Shown: positions 1 through 12,040 of the stretch, one piece after another
How positions within the stretch are numbered: position 1 is the first letter of the stretch
Layout: every line of letters begins with the position of its first letter
Assembly: GCA_032622095.1 (NCBI GenBank)
Contig: CP136061.1
Span: forward strand, 136,237,587-136,301,586
Length of the DNA stretch: 64,000 nucleotides
Source: Siphonodentalium dalli
Lineage: Eukaryota > Mollusca > Scaphopoda > Gadilida > Siphonodentaliidae
Direction of reading: 5' to 3'
The notes under the pieces: generated by a model
Databases searched by the model: none
Told to the model about the DNA's origin: nothing
The model's input: only the letters and a program-made list of their open reading frames with translations
Made by a program: the position numbers and the translations under genes

Positions 1-1000
1 ATCAATACATGTATATCCTCTTGAACTAGATAATAATTGCCAACCATGAGAAAATCCATTCACACCCTACCCCTTTGAGTTGGAATTTTCGAGCTCAGAT
101 TGGTACCTTAAATTTCCAGCTGCTGGAAATTTAGAACATATCATAAGCCTCCAAATGCAGTTGCCAACTAATAGCAATTCAGTCCAATATTTTATCGAAA
201 TTAGGAAAAATATCCAACTCTTGGTCTAAAAACAGTGTTTTGTTTGGAAACTTACATTATTAGAACAATCTCCACCAATGTTTCGATCTGAAATACTGTA
301 TATAAGGAAAATATTGAAAATTATCAACTGCTGGTGTGGCATCAAATTTTCCATTATTGAAAATTGTTATCAAAGTTGGGGGGTTGAGAGTTTAGGCCAG
401 CTGGAAATTTAGTTGGAACCTAGTTTACACACTTTATAATTTGCCTACTATATAAGTCTGGTACCCGCTGCATGATATGTGGAGCGTTAACTCACCTGGG
501 TTGTTTAGGATGCCAGTTATTCGTGGATCGCGGTCTATGCTTTATTGCACGATTCATTACCTGTACTATTTATTGTAAGAGCCAATCTCAAGAAGAACTG
601 CAATAATTCAATCCAACTGCGCAAATAGTTAATTGTGTTGCGCAACTTCAAACAAATTTACCACACCGATATGGCAGCAGTCTGCAAACAGACAGGAATG
701 AGCCACCGTATCTAGATTGTTCCAAGGGCATCGATACTCCGTTACTCATTTGAATCAAGATAAACCAGACTAACGCATGCAACAAGGCGGTATCTGCTAA
801 ATCAATCTTTTGTGGCATTAGCTAAGTTCTCCAGACGACAGCACGACTTCCTACCCCTCCTCGGTCGACTCAGTGGGATTTTAATGAACACCGAGAGACT
901 TGTGAAGACGAAGTATGTTTTCCTATCGATAACCCACTAACAAAATTTGAATTGATGCTTTGTCGTTATATGTATGTTTGGGATTCATCTGAAAATCAAT
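1..1000. other. Non-coding, AT-rich flank
   Basis: No reading frame or repeat here could be assigned to a known family. A short minus-strand stretch near 494-562 has an acceptor-like and a donor-like edge with an open frame of about 21 codons, but it is too short to support alone. Otherwise I see nothing. Confidence 0.5.
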
Positions 1001-2265
1001 TAGTCCAGGAGATATTGGTCGACCTCTGCACCCCCCCACATGACTTAACTTCACCCCACTAATTTTCTTCCTTAAGGTCTCCTCTAATTTATTTCACTTG
1101 TTAACAAGAAAAAAAAGTGGCCGCAGAGACTCCAGACAAGATGGCGTCCATCATGGCGGCCATTTTTTTTAAATGCATCAGGTCTCTTTGATCGCCATTG
1201 TAGTAAATATGATAGCAAATGCGGTCTTGTTTTCCGCTCGATTCGTTATGCTAATATACAACCCTTACAAATTAGCCAAAAATCCGACACCAGAATCCAA
1301 TATGGCGGCCAAGATGGCCGCCGAAATGTGAAAATATGCTATTTTTCTGACATGTTACCACCTTTCGTTTGTCTCTGTGGGAAAATGTTAGAAGTTTTGC
1401 GTCATGTTATACATTTATCATATAGAGGAGTCATTGGCGAACACATGGGGACCATAATATGCATTCATTGCGGGATATTTTTGTCCGATATCACGTTTTC
1501 CCAAATGCCGGTATCATAGGTCAAAGCCGAATCTCCGTTAATAACGGGATGTTATGTTTCGAATCAATGAATGTTATTGCTATTATAACAACACCCATGC
1601 ATATATATTTGCAGGAGATACTCGAGCTAGGATTCCTCTTATATTTGAGTTGAGGAATATTTACCCAAATCCTAGATGGCGGCCAAAATGGCCACCAGAA
1701 ATAAAAAATCGCCGAAAATCGCTGATTTTAACATCAGTGAGCATTATTGTCATGACAACTCCACACCTGCTTACTATTGTAAGTTGGGAACACTTAGGAG
1801 AAGAACTTTCCTTGTCCCATATCCAAATAAAAGTCCCCCAAATCCAAAATGGCGCCCACAATGGCGGACAGATTTTGAAAAATTACCGAAATTCCCTCAT
1901 ATTCACATCATTGGGCATTATTGTCGAGACAACTCCATCCATGCGTACAGTTGAGTTGGAAATACTGAGGTGAAGTAATTACCTTACATCTCATGCAAGA
2001 AATTGTTTTCCAAATCGAAGATGGCGGCCAAAATGGCGACCGAAATTTTAAAACACGCCTACATTCCTTTACTTTCTTAGGATGGGCGTTATTGTTTCGC
2101 GATTTCTACCCACCATTACATGTTGATATGTATGAATTATTCATTAGGGTTTGGCAAGTGATACTCACAGTCAATATGGCGGCCAAACTGGCGGGCAGAA
2201 ATTGAAAAGAAGCCGATATTATCACATACTAATTTCAACTTTTTGTCATAATATTGATTTGTATA
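1001..2265 (+). repeat. Left arm of the giant palindrome, built of repeated modules
   Basis: The arm contains repeated modules, each opening with a variant of AAATCCAAGATGGCGGCCAA followed by a T/A-rich stretch and a GGGCATTATTGT-like segment. Module heads lie near 1302, 1675, 1849, 2020 and 2175, about 155-175 bp apart except for the first gap, which is about twice as long. The outermost ~170 bp holds a homopurine tract and TTGTTAACAAG. Apparent open frames (for example 1554-1973) run through the modules and recur in mirror image in the other arm; I regard them as by-products of the repeat. Confidence 0.8.
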
Positions 2266-4649
2266 AACAAAACGGTACATAATATAAGCCATATATAAGT
2301 TCCAATGTAAGTCGTAGCCTTTTGGAAGGATGAAAACCCACAATCGCAATGTGGCATTTAAAAATCCATTCTCCACTAAGGGCTCATACTGGCCGTAACC
2401 GTATATAGGTGCGCCGAATAGTCATATTATGACTTCCAAGAATCAAAACAGCAGTACATGAGCTTATTCTGAATTGCCACATTCAGCATTATCTAGACTC
2501 GTTTCCGTCTCTTCGTCATATTAATCTATCTCACTCACAACAACAGTTCACTACTCTTCTTTGTAGGAGTGTGCCACTAATCGCAATGTTTCAAACAATA
2601 CATATGCCGGTGTCCAGCTCACGTGTTGGTTTCGAAAGCTTGAAATTCTTAGCGAGTTTCATTCGTGGTATAGCTTATGGTATAATTCAGATGCTACATA
2701 TGGGGTATATGCGTCATCTTGTGCGATACACTATAAAGGTATTCGGTCGATGCGTATACTAGCTTTCATAAGGACCTATCTATCTGCGTATTGTCAGCTT
2801 TGGTGACCTAATGGGGATAACAACGTGTACGCCTGGTGATCTTCCCAAACAGCCACTTCTCAATATATGGTTCATCAATTCACATACTCATCTAATGCAC
2901 TGACGTACCCGGACAACTTCTGTATATGGCTTCGAATGTTGAAAGCCCGAAATTTGCCGGATGCAATTCTGCTAAGTCGTAGAAGACCATAATGCATAAT
3001 ATACCCAAACTCCTTGAACATGATCATAAGAACAAGCTTGTTGGCGTCCAGCAATCGTCTCACCGAACAGATCCAAGCATATGATGATAACAATACACAC
3101 GGTGCTAGTTTGTGGGTATGTATCATAATAGTGGAAATGAAATTGGACCATGACTGTACCGCCCCTTATTTTGTTATGTTTTAGATTCAGACAGGATCTC
3201 ATGTGTGGCTTTGCTTTCCTTGTATGCTAAGATTGTATGTTCCCATCCGTTTGGAAGCCGTTCTTAAACAACTGGACCAGGGGTATGCCATTGGCTACTG
3301 CTGTACAAGCCCCACAAAGACTGTGTTGTAGTCTTAAAGGCGATACCTTTGATAGTTGGTTGATATGTCATACTCACGATGGGTGGTATGGTTCAAGAAA
3401 GTACAAATGCCATCAACAAAAGGGTGAAATGTTCAACGCGAAGAACATCCAGAGGAATGTTACGTTGATGAGCTCTTGCATTCAGTTCGACACACGTTGG
3501 TACACCAAGTGATTTCTTGATAACATCACCAATGCGACCATTTTCCTGCATGAGACATTAACTACTATATTTTAAAGTTATATATATAAAGCTATATGAT
3601 CATAAAGGTCGCGTTCCCCAACGGCCACAGCCATCGCCATCGAGACTGTAAATTGTTCTTTAAACACATAGTGAAATAAATGCACCACAGTTCCTGACAT
3701 TCTCTTGAATAATACCGCCCACATACTGACACTAACCCCGAGAGAGGATAACAAAACACGCATACATCCATGCTATAAAGACATTATCCTTTAGTCCATC
3801 CGACTGTTTTGAGGGAGGCTAGCATATTATTATCCAGACAAAAGTGTACGTAGTTGAATCGGAAAGGCTAAACAAAACCGACACGCATGACATTCGATAT
3901 CTTAAACATGCACTAGGTGTAGGGGTGGTGTATACAGTGGTCCATTTCATTCCCACTATCATGGCGCATGTCCACAAACTAGCACCGCGAGCATTGTTCT
4001 TCTCTGCTGGGAGATATTCGACGAGACAACTGCGGGGCGTCACACAGTTTGCTTCGGATAATGGTCAAGAAGTGTGGGTAGTCTGTACACTAGGGTATTC
4101 TCCTTAGCTGATAGACATCTGTCCAAGGGAATGAGACAGCTAGCAACCTTCGAAACACTGTCGCTGAGTGTGAGTTGACGAACTATCTATTGAGAAGTGA
4201 CTAGCTAACTGGTTCACCAGGTGTACATGTCGTTATCCCATGGGGTATGAGACACATACATAGAGATGACCTTATGTAAGCTAGACACCGGAAAATGAAT
4301 TGTTTGAAACGTCATGATTAGAGGGACCCTACTCCCAGGAAGTGGTGAATACTTTGTCGGTGTGAGCGACCTAGATTTATCAGACAAAGACATGGAAGCT
4401 GGTCCAGATAATTATGGACGTGACGTGGCAAATCAGAATCTGTTATCAGGTAATTGTTCTGATATAACTATTCGGCGCACCTACGCTTACGCCCATTATC
4501 GGCGCTAAGTGGAGACTGGATTTCGAAATGCCACATCGTGATATTAATTATGGTGTTTCATCTTTCCAGAAGGATACGAGCTATGTTATGCGTTTTGATA
4601 CCTTTAAGTTGAACTAGTAGATGGTTTATGTACAATAACTACAATTTCG

Positions 4650-5910
4650 TCCATACATACCGATATTATGACAAAAAGTTGAAATTAATATGTGAAAATA
4701 TCGATTTCTTTTCAATTTCTAGCCGCCAATTTACCAGCGATCTTGGCTGTGAGTATCAATTGCCAAACTCTAATGAATACTTCATGTCACTATTCCATAT
4801 CAACATGTAATGGTGGATAGAAATCGCGAAACAATAACGCCCATCCTAAGAAAGTAAAGGAATGTAGATTTGTTTTCAAATTTCGGTCGCCATTTTGGCC
4901 GCCATCTTCGATTTGGAAAACAATTTCTTGCATGAGATGTAATGTAATTACTTCACCTCAGTATTTCCAACTCAATTGTAAGCATGGGTGGAGTTGTCTC
5001 GACAATAATGCCCAATGATGTGAATATGAGGGAATTTCGGTGATTATTAAAAATCTGTCCGCCATTGTGGGTGCCATTTTGGATTTGGGGGACTTTTATT
5101 TGGATATGGTACAAGGAAAGTTCTTCGCCTAAGTGTTCCCAACTTACAATAGTAAGCAGGTGTGGAGTTGTCATGACAATAATGCTCACTGATGTTAAAA
5201 TCAGCGATTTTCGGCGATTTTTTATTTCTGGTGGCCATTTTGGCCGCCATCTTGGATTTGGGTAAATATTCCTCAACTCAGGTATAAGAGGAATCCTAGC
5301 TCGAGTATCTCCTGCAAATATATATGCATGGGTGTTGTTATAATAGCAATAACATGCATTGATTCGAAACATAACATCCCGTTATTAACGGAGATTCGGC
5401 TTCGACCTATGATACCGGCATTTGGGAAAACGTGATATCGGACAAAAATATCCCGCAATGAATGCATATTATGGTCCCCATATGTTCGCCAATGACTCCT
5501 CTATATGATAAATGTATAACATGACGCAAAAATTCTAACATTTTCCCACAGAGACAAACGAAAGGTGGTAACATGTCAGAAAAATAGCATATTTTCACAT
5601 TTCGGCGGCCATCTTGGCCGCCATATTGGATTCTGGTGTCGGATTTTTGGCTAATTTGTAAGGGTTGTATATTAGCATAACGCATGTGCTATCATCTTTA
5701 CTATAATGGCGATCAAAGAGACCTGGTGCATTTAAAAAAAATGGCCGCCATGATGGACGCCATCTTGTCTGGAGTCTCTGCGGACACTTTTTTTTCTTGT
5801 TAACAAGTTAAAAAAATTAGAGGAGACCTTAAGGAAGAAAATTAGTGGGGTGAAGTTAAGTCCTGCGGGGGGGGGGGTGCAGAGGTCGACCAATATCTCC
5901 TGGACTAAAT
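4650..5910 (-). repeat. Right arm of the giant palindrome
   Basis: Inverted copy of 1001-2265 with the same module order, closely similar over the whole length. The apparent 139-codon frame at 4953-5372 on the minus strand is nearly identical to the frame at 1554-1973 on the plus strand. A run of about 12 G near 5867 corresponds to the C run at 1030 in the left arm. High outer-arm similarity against weak similarity near the axis suggests arm-to-arm gene conversion, or selection on the ends. Confidence 0.8.
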
Positions 5911-6011
5911 GGAGTTCTTCAATTATTTCAAAATAAAAAAAATTATATTGAGATCAGTAAACGCATGAGTATGATATTATTGCATATTTATCCAATACGC
6001 CCTGTCACTAA
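5911..6011. other. AT-rich spacer
   Basis: Spacer between the foldback element and the next repeat. Nothing recognisable. Confidence 0.4.
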
Positions 6012-6240
6012 CTCGAGGCCATATTGGATCCACCAGGTCCGGTTCCGTGGTTTAAGTGCTACAGCTCAAAGTTTTGGAGTCGCATTCCAGATGGAAGTCA
6101 TGGATAATTAAAAAGCTCCATATATGGAAATACTACTCCAAAACTTTGACCAGTAGCACTAAAACCACGGAACCGGGGCTGGGAAAATCTCTGAAACCAC
6201 GGAACGGAGCTGGATGAATCCTATACGGCCGCGGTCCAGT
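6012..6240. repeat. Foldback repeat, copy 1 of 2 (GGCCATATTGGA family)
   Basis: A ~230-bp sequence with self-complementary halves: CGGTTCCGTGGTTT near 6040 pairs with AACCACGGAACCGG near 6164, and CTCCATATATGGA lies near the axis. A second, diverged copy is at about 17307-17545, so it is a dispersed MITE-like family. No coding capacity. Confidence 0.75.
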
Positions 6241-7724
6241 TATCTCACGTGTACAATAAGCAGTTATATGGGGTAGTGGAAGAACCTTGTGAATAAATCG
6301 ACTGACTAACGAATATATAAAAAGTGATTAAACCTGACATTTATAACTTTGTGTGGCATTCTGTAAATTTCTGTTGACTCACAATTGTTTTTCAAGCGCA
6401 CAGCATGGACTTGAAATAGATGTGAATATCCCTTTAACATAATAAAGAATTAACAAGTAATTAAAAAAAAATAATCAGCGCGGTCTATACTTAGCTTAAA
6501 CTTTAAAAGAACGATGTCAGCACAAGCTATCATTGACACACAGAAAAGCGTTGTAGCCACGGAGAAGGTTGAATTGTCCGAAGACACGTTGTGCATCACA
6601 ATAACATACTTGAATAGGTCCTTTGCATTTCTGTTATCTATATGTATACACGTAAGGCCCTTGTCAAAAATTTACCCCGATTCAGGGACGTGGCTTTTCC
6701 AATGAATTTCCATATGACAACATCATAGATAAAGGGTCTTACCAGTTTCCATCTAGTCGGAGAACTCCAAAGTAACACCCATAATTATGGTTGGCAATTT
6801 TCAACCGGTGGTTTATCAGTCTAAATTTTTCACTGCAAGTTGGATAATATTCGAATCAGATTACACTAATTTTGGAAAATCGAACTATTGGAACACTGTC
6901 AGGCTATGTTTAAAGATGTATTCAGGGTTTCAGACCTCCAATTACAAAAACAACAACAACAACATCAAAATATAATTTAACATCTGTTCTCTGCATGATG
7001 TGATGTTGAATAACTATTTTAAAATCAAATTTGACATAAACTATATATATAAATAAGAAAGAGTATCATTTTTTACTGAAAGCATAACAAAATAATTTTT
7101 GGTGTCCCTCAAAAATATCAAAATGACATGAAATAAATGCAATAAATTCAATATAAAAAATAGCGTCTTTCGTGCAGCATAAATTTATCATTCCAAACAC
7201 GATATTTTATAAACTAGAATCTAAATAAAAAATCCAATATAGGTTTCGTCAAAATTAGCAGGGAACCCTATAAATATATCTTCAAATGCGGATTACCCAA
7301 AACGTCGTGATATGTGAACATTATGCATAAAGTATAATAAAAATGTGGCCAATACATGTGTCTAGCTATTTTATGTCTTTATAATTTCCACACCCCAACC
7401 AAACAATTACCCACCCCTGTCGCCATGTTCCCGATCGGAGTATGTCTACGCCGCAGGAGTGTACATGTATACTTACAAACTAATCCAACGAATAGCAAGT
7501 TATATGCGTAGTCCGTCGTTAGTTACAGGTGCTGACATTCACATCGTGATTCGTTGAATGGCCTATTCGAATCTGATCACCACAGTATACAACAAATCCC
7601 ATATATAGAGAGGTTGCTTGCGGGATGCACGCAGAACATTAACTCCACAAAAAAATTGAGAAGCACAATATTTACTCGTTAATTCAACACGCAACATCCG
7701 ACACGAACCGATTGATAGACCGCC
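6241..7724. other. Non-coding, AT-rich
   Basis: No recognisable gene. A plus-strand frame starting at 6514 reads plausibly for about 34 codons, but lacks convincing splice sites or a recognised domain. Confidence 0.4.
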
Positions 7725-7825
7725 CCGGACCAGTCCGCCTGACTTCGGCAGTATTGGTATATCGCGCGTGAGATCCGGGCCCGTCCGCCTGCCTTCGGCT
7801 TGCAGTATTGGTATATCGCGAATGC
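7725..7825 (+). repeat. Short imperfect tandem duplication
   Basis: The segment GTCCGCCTG(A/C)CTTCGGC followed by GCAGTATTGGTATATCGCG occurs twice, about 55-60 bp apart. Frames crossing it in several phases are consequences of this. GC content is higher than in the flanks. Confidence 0.6.
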
Positions 7826-8436
7826 GATGCCGCGAACGAAGTTCTGTGTACACTCCCAGATCGATGAGAATGGTGAACCACGGATCAGGACCCGGAAGGC
7901 GTATGTTCCTAGCAATAGCCGGAATAAACCTGTTCAACTGGTCCGGCTAAATTATGCGATGGTTGTAGGTCCTGTTGGTTCAGCTGTATATGACATGAGG
8001 CATTAAATTTCATTTGGGGTCCATTGGCAGGGACGTGACTATACGTGGTGTTTGTCTGTGGGTGTCAAATTACCAGTGCCAACACAGAAATTTAAAGAAA
8101 ACGTTCTCGTTGCAGTGTTACTTCAATAATATAGAGTTATAGATGTTTTGATTTGTCTTAGCTTGAATCAAAGTCTCGAGTCAATACATTTTTCACCATT
8201 ACATGTATGGTTGATAATGTTAGTATTCTACTACTTTATAGTTTTCCATACGGAGATTTTTCATAGGATTGTCTCTTTGATTTCTTTTCAGCTCCGTTCT
8301 CATTTCGTAGTATTGTATCATTTGCAATTCAGTGTAATCTCGATTAAAAGATATTTTCGAATTTGCTGCTGTCTTACGTTCTTTTCTGTTGCATATAATT
8401 GTGTCATTGCTAGTTATGTCTCTAGATAAGTTCTAG
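7826..8436. other. No gene recognised
   Basis: Contains a 93-codon frame (8148-8429) with hydrophobic residues but biased AT-rich composition and no recognisable domain. I do not call it a gene. Confidence 0.35.
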
Positions 8437-8770
8437 ATATGGCAAGAAAAGTGGTAAAAAAATTAGGCATATCCATTTTTCCCCTGCTGCATCGCTACAA
8501 GAAATGAGATTTGAAAAAAAGTTTACAGCCGAAGATTCAATCTAATATGTTATTAATACAAATCTAAGTCAAAAAGTGGATTCCTCCAAAGCACTGCTGC
8601 AGTCGCAACAGCGCTGCATTGAAAAAATGGAACGCGATATGAGTGAAACTTGCTTAATTTCTACCTGTTAAAAATCTAAGTCAAAAAGTGGATTCAAAAA
8701 ACCCCAAAGCACCACTGCAGCCGCTACAGCACTGCATTGGAAAAAAAATGGGACGTGATATCTGTAAAAC
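8437..8770 (+). repeat. Left boundary repeat: short inverted terminal segment plus two ~105-bp satellite units
   Basis: Starts with ATATGGCA and a stretch ending CCCCTGCTGCATCGCTACA, both found inverted near 16975-17025. Two satellite units follow; each contains AATCTAAGTCAAAAAGTGGA, then AAAGCAC(T/C)(G/A)CTGCAG and GCATTGAAAAAA. The same unit is repeated five times in opposite orientation at 16360-16890. Confidence 0.75.
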
Positions 8771-9478
8771 ATTTATATTTCTGTGCAATCCAGTTCTTAC
8801 TTTACAAATATATACATAACAGAATTGAGCATATTAACAGGTGTATACATTATCATAAATTAGGACACTTAAACATCAAAATACACAGCATCGACAAAAA
8901 CTAGTAAATTTTCTCGATTAGACATTTAAATATACCTAATTTCTCCCCCCAATAAATTGGGTTGGATGCCAACAAATTGGATTTGTTGATAGGTTACAAA
9001 ACATCTGATTATGTAATTTACTAGATTTCGCCATGGGAAACTAACTAATTAACATACCTACTTTTCTCAGTTGCACACACCATATAGGATTCCTGATTTA
9101 TCAAGTCTAATCTCTATAGAACTATTAACTTAAATCAAGGGAAAACTGATTCTTGTAATATTTATTCACTGGTATTAAAAGTTAGCTGTCAATTTAAATT
9201 AATGTGTCATCAGAGTTAGTTTTTACTTTAAGTTTATGCTTGTATATTTGGACCAAATAGATATAATTATGAATATACTATAATGGATACATGTAAATCA
9301 CTAGCATACATCACAATGCCATTCATACAATTTCGCTCTCGATCTTACATGCACACAAAATATGTGGAAAGTCTTTCCACACCTGCAACAGCTGACCTCC
9401 AACACATTATTTGCCTTCGACCGATTCGCTATACATGATGTTGCATCGCATACATCTATCGTTGCCTCTGTCACGCTC
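8771..9478. other. AT-rich spacer
   Basis: Nothing recognised beyond AT-rich sequence and scattered short direct repeats. Confidence 0.4.
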
Positions 9479-10958
9479 GGTGTGACTAATTACCGCACGT
9501 GACCGCCCTGGCACCCCATGGGCCCGTGGACACTATATATCTCGACGTTATGATGTAGTGACATTCCACCTGAGGACAACCTAGAGGATTTTACTCGCTC
9601 GCTCGTCTCCGGTCGTTGTTATTAACCCCCGGCCTCTCCCGGACTCGTAGTGTTGATACTGTATTTTACCGGATTTTGAGGGGTTAATAACATCGGCCGT
9701 GGAAGGGTCAGCGAATCAATATTTGGAAGTCACACCCATGTGGCATTGCACTACCGTGAATCATCATATTGTCCGAAACCATACGAAGACAACCGGTCTC
9801 TCCCTGGCTCTCTTAGTCAATATCGGTATTTGCGGGGTTAATAACACCGGCCGAAGAAGAGCGAGCGAGTAAAATTATCTAGGTTGCCCCTAGGTGGCAT
9901 GTCGCTATATTATAACGTCTATATATAGTTTCCACGGGCCCATGGGGCAGCCATGTCGGTCCCGGCCTCTCCCGGGCTCTTATTGTTGATACGGCCTTTT
10001 ACCGGATTTTAGGGGTTAATAACATCGGCCGTGGAAGGGTCAGCGAGTCAATATTTGGAAGTCACACTCAGGTAGTATTGCACTACCGTGTCTCACCAAA
10101 ATATACTGTCCGAAAATATACGAAGACACCGGGCTCATCGAGCTCTCTTAGCCAATATCGGCATTTGTGGGGTTAATAACACCGGCCGGGGAAGAGCGAG
10201 CGCCAATAAAATGTTCTCGGTTGCCCCCGGGTGGTATGTCACTACATTATAACGTCGATGTATAGTGTCCATGGACCCATTGGGGCGCCCGGGTGGTCCC
10301 GGGCTTTAGTGTTGGTACAGCATTTTACCGGATTTTGAGGGGTTAATAACATCGGCAGTGGAAGGGTCAGCGAGTCAATATTTGGAAGTCACACTCAGGT
10401 GGTATCGCACTACCGTGTCTCACCAAAATATACTGTCCGAAAATACACGGGCTCTCTTAGCCAATATCGGCATTTGTGGGGCTAATAACACCGGCCGGGG
10501 AAGAGCGAGCGGGTAAAATGTTCTAGGTTGCCCTCCGGTGCATGGTATGTCGCTACCACATAACGTCGATGTATAGTGTCCACGGGCGCATTGGGGCACC
10601 CGGGCGGTCCCGGCCTCTACCGGGCTTTAGTGTTGATACGGCATTTTACCGGATTTTGAGGGGTTAATAACATCGGTAGTGAAAGGGTCACCGAGTCAAT
10701 ATTTGGAGGTCACACTCAGATGCTATAGCACTACCAAAATATACTGTCCGAAAATACACAAAGACACCCGGTCTCTCCCGGGATCTCTTAGCCAATATAG
10801 GCATTTGTGGGGTTAATAACACGGCCCGGAGACGAGCGAGCGAGTAAAATCCTCTAGGTTGCCCTCAGGTGGTATGTCGCTACCGTATAACGTCGAGATA
10901 TAGTGTCCACGGGCCTGTGGGGGCCCCCGGGCGGCCCCGGTCGGTAATTAGTCACACC
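9479..10958. mobile_element. 1.48-kb transposon with ~150-bp terminal inverted repeats and an internal satellite
   Basis: The left end GGTGTGACTAATTACCG is the exact complement of the right end CGGTAATTAGTCACACC. The match extends about 150 bp inward (9479-9628 with 10810-10958), including TAAAATCCTCTAGGTTG and the GAGCGAGCGAG block. The interior is wholly a tandem repeat, with no transposase frame, so it must be non-autonomous. Markedly GC-richer than its flanks. No clear target duplication. Confidence 0.8.
9629..10809 (+). repeat. Four-unit ~325-bp satellite inside the transposon
   Basis: The landmark TTTTACCGGATTTT followed by AGGGGTTAATAACATCGG starts at 9664, 9997, 10323 and 10644, spacings of 333, 326 and 321 bp. 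Each unit also holds a second half-unit with GGGGTTAATAACACCGGCC, so the ~325-bp unit is a doubled shorter motif. Each unit ends in a copy of the sequence that forms the inner part of the terminal repeats. Confidence 0.85.
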
Positions 10959-11935
10959 CGTCACTGAAAGAAAAATACATAAATCAGCTGGACACTCCTG
11001 ACTAATTCCATCAGTACATTAATGAGACATAATTTTAATAATATACACACAAGTTTTTCTAGAATTATGCAGACTTAGCTCTCATTTAACTGATTTGATT
11101 TATTGTAGTTGTAAACACATTATTTTATAAATTAGTCTATAACTCTCAATGAGATAGAAAACTTGATTACGATGAAGGTTTGAGAGGATGGCAGCATAGT
11201 TTGCTATGCAACGAGCTTGGTGGCTCCCAGCTGCAATGCTTTTCATGTAAAATCTTTGCATAACAAATACCCACCTTTCTCTGTTGATTTTCCATTCTGT
11301 TTTTCCACTACAGGTTACTTAGCTGCTACTGTAACTACTATATATACTAGTTCAACCTCTGGTTCTTCATCTTCTTCTTCTTCATTATCATTTCTGTTTC
11401 CATCCTGACTTCAATGTCGACTTGCTCTTCTTCCTCTGCAAAGTTAGAATAACATTAATTAAACATGTCTGGAAGCTCTGCGAGAACTTTATTATACGTG
11501 TTATTACACAGCAGCTTGTGGGGAAATGGAATATTACAGAATTTAAAATAACAATTTATTATCAGAGTCGACATTTGAATTTGAAGTCATATTATATTGT
11601 TTAGTCACAAATTGGAGCGCCTAGTTCATGTTTTAACAAATGATTAAGTGGTTAAATGGCACTTCATGTTTTAGCAGTCTTTTCTCAGCTTTTCTGAGAA
11701 TTTTTCAAATATCAGATACACGTCTCTTGTCCTGAATTTGAATCACCCCAATCTACTGATGCTCTAGTTTGGAATTAACAGTTCTAACATTAAATTCTGA
11801 GTTCTAAAATGTTTTAACAAAACATGCTTCATTAGCAGCTTAAATAAGTAGAGATAAATATTATTCACCAGAAAATGTCTAAATAAAATTCACGAGGTTC
11901 GTCCTTGTCTGATGATACGATTTCACTGCTATTTA
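10959..11935. other. No gene recognised
   Basis: Short frames near 11217-11604 include a serine run from a TTC microsatellite at about 11363-11390. No domain, splice pair or repeat family seen. Confidence 0.4.
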
Positions 11936-12040
11936 TATAAGCACGGTGTCCGATTTATAAGCGAAATAAAGATCACAAGCGCCGGGAGGGCGCGCGTGGT
12001 GTTTTTTTTTTTCGTTTATAAATCGGACGCCGTGCTTATA
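11936..12040. repeat. 105-bp hairpin
   Basis: Arms TATAAGCACGGTGTCCGATT (left) and AATCGGACGCCGTGCTTATA (right) are near-perfect complements around a GC-rich loop with GCCGGGAGGGCGCGCG and a T run. MITE-like; only one copy seen in this window. Confidence 0.75.

Larger units (their letters stand above)
1001..5910. mobile_element. 4.9-kb foldback element, one giant imperfect palindrome
   Basis: The two ends are reverse complements: TAGTCCAGGAGATATTGG at the left and CCAATATCTCCTGGACTA at the right. The outer ~1.26 kb of each arm (1001-2265 and 4650-5910) matches closely by eye. The match continues inward at lower identity: CTATTCGGCGCAC at 4468 pairs with its complement at 2409, and CACAAACTAGCACCG at 3972 with its complement at 3100. 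Some pairing can still be followed to about 3400/3700, so the axis lies near 3.5 kb. No intact transposase frame was seen in either half; the longest frames are under 100 codons outside the repeat modules. No clear target-site duplication. It resembles foldback (FB-like) DNA transposons; the family is not established. Confidence 0.85.

Noticed and set aside
494-562. Possible minus-strand exon of about 65 nt with CAG acceptor and GTGAGT donor
   Set aside because: Too short, no partner exon in phase and no motif; another frame reads equally well through the donor.
1554-1973. 139-codon frames in both arms of the giant palindrome
   Set aside because: Same sequence in mirror image, made of repeated modules, with no domain. 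Not called as genes.
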